Assembly (NCBI GenBank): GCA_021613375.1
Contig: CM038722.1
Coordinates: 24,618,441-24,682,440, forward strand
From: Megaleporinus macrocephalus
Lineage: Eukaryota > Chordata > Actinopteri > Characiformes > Anostomidae
Direction of reading: 5' to 3'
DNA length: 64,000 nt
Positions 57,651 to 64,000 of the stretch are shown one piece after another. Position 1 is the first letter of the stretch, and each line of letters begins with the position of its first letter. The position numbers and the translations under genes are program-made. Under the pieces are notes generated by a model. The model saw only the letters and a list, made by a program, of their open reading frames with translations, made no database searches and was not told where the DNA came from.

Positions 57651-60124
57651 ATATCTGAAACACGTTTGACTGGTAGTGTACTAAAACGTTTGGCTGGTAG
57701 TGTATCTAAAACGTTTGACTGGTAGTGTACTAAAACGTTTGGCTGGTAGTGTATCTAAAACGTTTGGCTGGTAGTGAATCTAAAACGTTTGGCTGGTAGT
57801 GATCTAAAACGTTTGGCTGGTAGTGATCTAAAACGTTTGGCTGGTAGTGAATCTAAAACGTTTGGCTGGTAATGTATCTAAAACGTTTGGCTGGTAGTGA
57901 ATCTAAAACGTTTGACTGGTAGTGTATCTAAAACGTTTGTCTGGTAGTGTTTCTAAAACGTTTGACTGGTAGTGTATCTAAAACGTTTGACTGGTAGTGT
58001 TTCTAAAACGTTTGACTGGTAGTGTTTCTAAAACGTTTGACTGGTAGTGTATCTAAAACGTTTAACTGGTAGTGATCTAAAACGTTTGACTGGTAGTGTA
58101 CTAAAATGTTTAGCTGGTAGTGTTCTGAAACGTTTAACTGGTAGTGATCTAAAACGTTTAACTGGTAGTGATCTAAAACGTTTGGCTGGTAGTGTATCTA
58201 AAATGTTTGACTGGTAGTGTATCTAAAACGTTTGGCTGGTAGTGTACTAAAACGCTTGGCTGGTAGTGATCTAAAACGTTTAACTGGTAGTGATCTAAAA
58301 CGTTTAACTGGTAGTGTTCTAAAACGTTTAACTGGTAGTGATCTAAAACGTTTGACTGGTAGTGATCTAAAACGTTTAACTGGTAGTGATCTAAAACGTT
58401 TGACTGGTAGTGATCTAAAACGTTTAACTGGTAGTGATCTAAAACGTTTAACTGGTAGTGTTTTAAAACGTTTAACTGGTAGTGTTCTAAAACGTTTAAC
58501 TGGTAGTGATCTAAAACGTTTGACTGGTAGTGTACTAAAACGTTTGGCTGGTAGTGTTCTAAAACGTTTGACTGGTAGTGTACTAAAACGTTTGGCTGGT
58601 AGTGATCTAAAATGTTTGACTGGTAGTGTACTAAAACGTTTGACTGGTAGTGATCTAAAACGTTTGACTGGTAGTGTACTAAAACGTTTAACTGGTAGTG
58701 TATCTAAAACGTTTAACTGGTAGTGATCTAAAATGTTTGACTGGTAGTGTACTAAAACGTTTGACTGGTAGTGATCTAAAACGTTTGACTGGTAGTGATC
58801 TAAAACGTTTGACTGGTAGTGTACTAAAATGTTTGGCTGGTAGTGTTCTGAAACGTTTAACTGGTATTGTTCTAAAACATTTAACTGGTAGTGATCTAAA
58901 ATGTTTGACTGGTAGTGTATCTAAAACGTTTGGCTGGTAGTGTACTAAAACGCTTGGCTGGTAGTGATCTAAAACGTTTAACTGGTAGTGATCTAAAACG
59001 TTTAACTGGTAGTGTTCTAAAACGTTTAACTGGTAGTGATCTAAAACGTTTGACTGGTAGTGATCTAAAACGTTTGACTGGTAGTGATCTAAAACGTTTG
59101 ACTGGTAGTGATCTAAAACGTTTGACTGGTAGTGTTCTAAAACGTTTAACTGGTAGTGATCTAAAACGTTTGACTGGTAGTGATCTAAAACATTTAACTG
59201 GTAGTGATCTAAAACGTTTAACTGGTAGTGTTTTAAAACGTTTAACTGATAGTATCTAAAACGTTTAACTGGTAGTGATCTAAAACGTTTGACTGGTAGT
59301 GTACTAAAACGTTTGGCTGGTAGTGTTCTAAAACGTTTGACTGGTAGTGTACTAAAACGTTTGGCTGGTAGTGATCTAAAACGTTTAGCTGGTAGTGATC
59401 TAAAATGTTTGACTGGTAGTGTACTAAAACGTTTGACTGGTAGTGATCTAAAACGTTTGACTGGTAGTGATCTAAAACGTTTAACTGGTAGTGATCTAAA
59501 ACGTTTGACTGGTAGTGTACTAAAATGTTTGGCTGGTAGTGTTCTGAAACATTTAACTGGTAGTGATCTAAAACGTTTAACTGGTAGTGATCTAAAACGT
59601 TTAACTGGTAGTTTACTAAAATGTTTGGCTGGTAGTGTATCTAAAACGTTTGACTGGTAGTGTATCTAAAACGTTTGACTGGTAGTGATCTAAAATGTTT
59701 AACTGGTAGTTTACTAAAACGTTTGGCTGGTAGTGTACTAAAACGTTTAACTGGTAGTGTACTAAAACGTTTGACTGGTAGTTTACTAAAACGTTTGACT
59801 GGTAGTGTACTAAAACGTTTAACTGGTAGTGAACTAAAACGTTTGACTGGTAGTGTATCTAAAACGTTTAACTGGTAGTTTACTAAAACGTTTGGCTGGT
59901 AGTGTACTAAAACGTTTAACTGGTAGTGTATCTAAAACGTTTGACTGGTAGTTTACTAAAACGTTTGACTGGTAGTGTACTAAAACGTTTAACTGGTAGT
60001 GTACTAAAACGTTTGACTGGTAGTGTTCTAAAACGTTTAACTGGTAGTGTATTAAAACGTTTGACTGGTAGTGTTCTAAAACGTTTAACTGGTAGTGTAC
60101 TAAATGTTTAACTGGTAGTGTATG
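57651..60124. repeat. 24-bp minisatellite, about 102 copies, one CpG per unit
   Basis: The unit is CTAAAACGTTTGACTGGTAG plus TGAT, TGTA or TGTT; some units have a 25th base (TGTAT). Internal variants are GACTGG, GGCTGG and AACTGG. Twenty-four-base units keep frames open (S-D-L-K-R-L-T-G peptides); each 25-base unit shifts the frame, which is why several successive frames appear. A rare variant with AACGCTTGGC occurs at 58,251 and 58,949 inside an otherwise matching run, a 698-bp higher-order duplication. Nearly every unit holds AACGTTT. Confidence 0.98.
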
Positions 60125-60789
60125 TTTAAGGTTAATTCCTCCAGTTAACTTTATTCCAGCTTTCCTTGGATGCTCTATCAGCAGTAAAGTGTAAAAACCT
60201 TATTTAATGTATCATCACATAAAATAAACTGTTTGAGCGCGTCATGGACACATTTCATTCAGGACAGCTTCAGTAATTTCATTCTGAAGGCTAGCGGTTA
60301 TGCGGAAACCCTTAGCTTGAAGGCTGGAGCCGAACCAGCTGCACCTCTTCACTCAGATAATCTGTAATCATTTAAATTCTGCTGGAAAACTAAAACATTC
60401 TTTATCTTTACTAAAGGATTCTTAAAAAAACACACATTTTTGCCAGCAATGTCTGTAGTGCATGCGCCTTAATGGAAAAATGTCAGAAGGCCAGACCTCT
60501 AAAACACAATGCTGCCTCTGTACTCTCTGAATTGGGTGTTAACACAAACCAGCAGGATAGACACGAGCCATTGGGATTTCCTGACAAACGCACTAAATGA
60601 CTTTGTTGTGCATTGAGCTAAATCTGTTTTTAAAACATTTTGTATGTATCTGCTAGAAAAAGTGACCATCCTCAGGAAACCAGTTGTCTGTTTCAGAACC
60701 TCCACGTTAAGCAGTCCATGGCTCTTTGTGGGACATTATGTGAACTTAAATAAAAAAGAAAATAAGTAAATATTATCTATAATCACTGA
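60125..60789. other. non-coding DNA, nothing recognised
   Basis: No feature recognised. Confidence 0.4.
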
Positions 60790-61790
60790 TTCTTGTTGAA
60801 TACAAAAAATTACATTTTTATTTATTTTAAATTTGATACCTGCCACATATTCCAAAATAATAGTTGGGACATGGTCAATAAAAGATTGGCAGATGAAATG
60901 ATTAAAAATACCTGGTTTGCAACTTTTATGGGTAAACTGGTGAAAATGTAACAGTTCATACCATCATGACTAGATATAAAATGAGTATTCATCAAAGGCT
61001 CAGTCAACACTGTGTGGGCAGTTTAGGAACATCACTGTTTAGTGCTCAACTGCGAGGAATTTAAGAACATCACCATTATAATAAGTCTGTATATAGATTC
61101 AGAAAATGCAGAGAAATCTCAGTGCATAAAGAAAAAGGCTGTAAACTAGGGCTGTATTAAACACCGGCATGCCTCTGTTATGAATATAACCACATGGGCT
61201 CAGGAATACTTTGGAAAACCCCTGTTAGTCAACACAGTTCATCACTGCATCTACAAATGCAAGTGCAAATCGAAGGCCTCATATCAACAACATCCTGAAA
61301 ATCGGAACTTCTCTGGACTAAACATCATCGGAGACAGTTGAAAGTACGGTTAGGCGATATGACAATAGATATCATATAAATAATACAACTTGCTGTTCTG
61401 AACCTATCATCCCTACTTCATTTACAGTAAGTTATTATAAAGACAGCAAACCTGAGCAACAAATGTTCCTATCAGGACAATGTCTTTTTTAGGGACATGT
61501 CTGCTTGTTTCAAAAAGCCAATGCTCAACTATTCTCTACACTTGTTACAACAGCCTAGTTTTGAAGCAAGAGCTAGGCTGGCTTGTCCGCTGTCCAGACC
61601 TGAGTCCAATTAAAAAACGATGGGTACTATGAAGCGCAGTGCACGATGTTGGAGCTGAAGTGTTATATGGGCGTACAGTGGGGAAACTTCCACTTTCATA
61701 ACTACAAGAATTGGTTACTGAGCAGTGAGAAACATGATGTCAAACATGCCTCTGGTTCAAATGTTTTGGAACATGTTGCAGACTTTAAAC
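60790..61790 (+). pseudogene. decayed Tc1/mariner-family transposon
   Basis: The left part holds CACATATTCCAAAATAATAG and TTGGGACATGG, inverted relative to GGAACATGTTGCAGAC near the right end (about 61,772). Translated scraps near 61,560-61,610 give L-G-W-L-V then C-P-D-L-S-P-I, the block around the last catalytic acidic residue in Tc1/mariner enzymes (S-P-D-L-x-P-I-E), and L-P-L-S then L-Q-E-L-V follow. The F-Q-Q-D-N-A block near 61,510 is degraded. About 95 bp near 61,345-61,437 do not fit and may be an insertion. No product is possible. Confidence 0.65.
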
Positions 61791-61901
61791 CTAAAATAAG
61801 GCACCAAAGTTAGACTAAATAATATTCCTACGTAATTTAGCAGTTAATTTCAATTGTGTAAAAATGTCATGATAGTTGAACGAATGAAAATGGTCAAAAT
61901 T

Positions 61902-61906
<5 letters not shown>

Positions 61907-61969
<63 letters not shown>
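61907..61969. repeat. (TA)n microsatellite
   Basis: About 31 TA units just before a single end of the 192-bp MITE (61,992-62,012). Confidence 0.97.
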
Positions 61970-61972
<3 letters not shown>

Positions 61973-61991
61973 TTTATACTTATACATTTTA

Positions 61992-62012
61992 GAGATACAT
62001 GTTTTTCATTGG
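61992..62012. mobile_element. single end of the 192-bp MITE
   Basis: GAGATACATGTTTTTCATTG matches the right terminal repeat of the element at 12,787-12,978, then breaks off where SINE sequence begins. Confidence 0.5.
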
Positions 62013-62233
62013 GAGTTACATGTTCTCCCCGTGCTTGACTGGGTTTCCTCCGGGTACTCCGGTTTCCTCCCACAGTCCAAACACATGCATTATAGGTTGA
62101 TTGGTCACTCTTAATTGTCTGTAGGTGTGAGTGTGTGAGTGTCAGCCATGCAATGGACTGGGGAACTGTCCATGGTGTACCCTGCCTTCGCCTGATGATG
62201 CTGGGATTGGCTCCAGCATCCCCTGGACCAGCA
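62013..62233 (+). mobile_element. tRNA-head-less SINE body
   Basis: Contains TTACATGTTCTCCCCGTGCT, GGGTTTCCTCCGGGTACTCC, CCTCCCACAGTCCAAACACA, TCCATGGTGTACCCTGCC and GCTGGGATTGGCTCCAGC, the same family as at 51,345 and 48,586. It is 5'-truncated. Confidence 0.75.
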
Positions 62234-62372
62234 AAGACACTTAACCCTCTGCCCTCTAATATATATATTCACTGGTGTGTGTGTGTGTATGTGGGTGTTT
62301 CACTGCACAGATGGGTTGAATATGGAGGTCAAATTCCTCTGTGTGTGAACACAAGTGGCAAATAGTATTAAA
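62234..62372 (+). mobile_element. V-SINE-type element, 3' part
   Basis: Starts in the core (GACACTTAACCC) and continues with GTGGGTGTTTCACTGCACAG, ATGGGTTGAATATGGAGGTC and CAAATTCCTCTGTGTGTGAA, matching 51,720-51,890. It is joined directly to the preceding SINE in the same order and orientation as at 51.3-51.9 kb. Confidence 0.75.
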
Positions 62373-64000
62373 TTTTACATTTGAAGAAAACTCAACTGAA
62401 CTGTCAACTGACCCCAGCATTACAAAACAAAATAAAAGAGTACAGATGTGCTTCCTGTCTTTCTTCCCTTAAAAACAAGGGTGTAGAATTAGCATGGACT
62501 GAAGTGACATGTCCCCACCAATATCCAGTGATCATTGAATCGTCCCCACCAATTTGACTGACTGACCCCAATCAGTCAACGTCTCATTACCCTAGAGGTA
62601 CAGAAAGGGTTAAATCAAGTTCTCTGCTAGAGTCCTGCCTTGCAGTAACATACATGGCCAGTAGGATTAGCTGTGCCTTTCCCTGCACTATGTGAGTAGC
62701 GGCACCAAAACTGGAAGGAAAGCTTTCTAGTTATATATTACTGTGCAAGACTCAGGTGCAATGTGGGAGACACATGGGTGTAAAAAAAAGCGAGTGAGGA
62801 TGGCAACAAAAAAAGCTATTTTTTAAAGAAATGTGTAAATCACTTAAAGTCTAGTTTACTAATGAAATATGTCCATCATAATAACGTTAATGAAGATGCT
62901 TGGCTCTGGCACACAGCAAACAGCAGGCTAACATCATCTGTAGCTATGAATAACAAGCAATGTTTCTACTTTTATTAGTGATAATGTATAAGAGATGTCA
63001 CCTGCACTATATCTGAAGTAATGTTAAGTAATGGTTTGAAACTGGTTGAGCCTATGTCCTGTAGTTTAACTGAGACATTAAGAAAGATTTATTGTTTTTC
63101 TGTGATTGTTACTTTGTTGGCTTTATTGGTTAAATTCTAACAGCACGTAAAATGGCATATGTAGTATGTCAGTCCTTTATCATTTTATCATGGAGATCAA
63201 AAAAGATTAAAAAAGGGCGTGGTAAAAAAGGGTAGATTCATAGTACCCCACGAATATCAAGAGAAAATCTATGCACTTACTTAAAAACTATCTACACTGC
63301 TAAAGGTTTCACCAGTAACACTGTCACCACATGAACGTTTGGATGGCTTCATTATGGTGTCATGGATTTATCCCTCGCTCTACTATGATGTGTGGAATGA
63401 TGTCTTTTCAGTACAAACCTGTGACCGCAGCATTGGTAATGCAGTTGTAAAAATTGTATAGAAAATGATTTTATAACAATAAAATAATAATTTTTCAGCC
63501 TTTATGAACCAACTGGAAATGTCTGGACATCCATTTATCACTCAAAAATAATTTATTAATAATAATAAAAGTGAATTCTTTTGCATTACTACTTGCATTG
63601 TTGCTGAATAGTCTTCTACCACCACACAGACGCAGAATGGAGCTAGTAAATGGCGTCATTATTGATATTTCTGTACGGTAGGATCTGTTTGACAGCCCCG
63701 ATATTCAACTACTGCATAACGGACAAGTTAAGCCTAGAGACAAAGAAAATGAATGCATAAAATAGAAGGCTGTCCAAGGTCACGCAAGTCACAGAGGCTT
63801 TAAAAAAAAAATACAGGGCACACATCAAAAGACATAGTTACAAAGCCTGGCCTTTTTCTACTCCCTCGTTCCAGCCATTTGCAAGACTTCAAGTCAATAT
63901 GCCTCTCTCTCCCTGTCTGTCTGTCTCTCTCTCTCTCGATTAAGAGGCATCTCTCTCCGAGTACATCTCTCTCCGTGGCCGAGGCAGGTGGGTTGCTCTC
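62373..64000. other. non-coding DNA to the window end
   Basis: CCCCACCAATATCCAGTGAT and CCCCACCAATTTGAC near 62,513-62,560 hint at a dispersed repeat. A CT-rich microsatellite lies near 63,904-63,939. No gene or RNA recognised. Confidence 0.4.

Noticed and set aside
58217..60111. Series of S-D-L-K-R-L-T-G repeat frames
   Set aside because: By-product of the 24-bp array; frames start and stop wherever a 25-bp unit shifts the phase.
57651..60124. Telomere- or centromere-type satellite
   Set aside because: The unit does not resemble TTAGGG, and 24 bp is far shorter than usual centromeric monomers; it behaves as a local minisatellite.

Overview
The window looks like intergenic, repeat-dominated DNA from a teleost fish. 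I base this on the mix of transposon and SINE types: Tc1/mariner, hAT and PIF/Harbinger relatives, two tRNA-derived SINEs (one with the conserved V-SINE-type core), and LINE fragments with CR1/L2/Rex-like and L1/Tx1-like features. One dispersed family (called family A here) resembles repeats I associate with otophysan fishes such as characins and catfishes; that placement comes from memory and is weak. No complete protein-coding gene is visible. The long open frames are by-products of tandem arrays or decayed transposons.

Layout. 0-9 kb: a possible DNA-transposon piece, an internally deleted Tc1 element (1.44-1.96 kb), TA and CA microsatellites, a 460-bp tandem duplication whose second copy was later split by a LINE tail (5.56-6.80 kb), then mostly unassigned DNA. 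9-20.2 kb: dispersed family C, a 36-bp minisatellite, family A copies, a SINE, a small MITE, family E carrying a perfect 75-bp palindrome, an L1-like remnant inserted in a family A element, a 34-bp minisatellite, a CR1/L2/Rex-like reverse-transcriptase remnant, a mariner-like remnant and a 20-bp minisatellite. 20-29 kb: a hAT zinc-finger remnant, a 21-bp minisatellite, Tc1 pieces and a solo LTR with a 5-bp target duplication. 29-41 kb: a PIF/Harbinger-like MITE, three related hAT elements, an LTR-like unit, family D copies, and the only places that hint at host genes: a splice-flanked 95-bp open segment at 30.2 kb, a CpG-rich block at 35.8-36.3 kb, and at 36.8 kb an X-box-like site just upstream of ATGGCGG followed by a splice donor. 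41-53 kb: mostly unassigned DNA with a second family E copy, a 37-bp palindrome, a LINE 3' end and SINEs. 53-64 kb: a 2-kb polypyrimidine array bracketed by family B repeats, a Harbinger-like MITE, a 2.5-kb 24-bp minisatellite with one CpG per unit, a mariner-like transposase remnant, and a SINE pair.

The most distinctive property is the density of tandem arrays: six minisatellites or large arrays of 0.57 to 2.5 kb, several with higher-order structure, plus two perfect inverted repeats that look recent. I found no coherent new multi-gene system. The best leads are the candidate promoter/first exon at 36.8 kb, the palindromes, and the array-birth and nesting histories that can be read from the sequence. 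All similarities to families are from pattern recognition; no database search was run.
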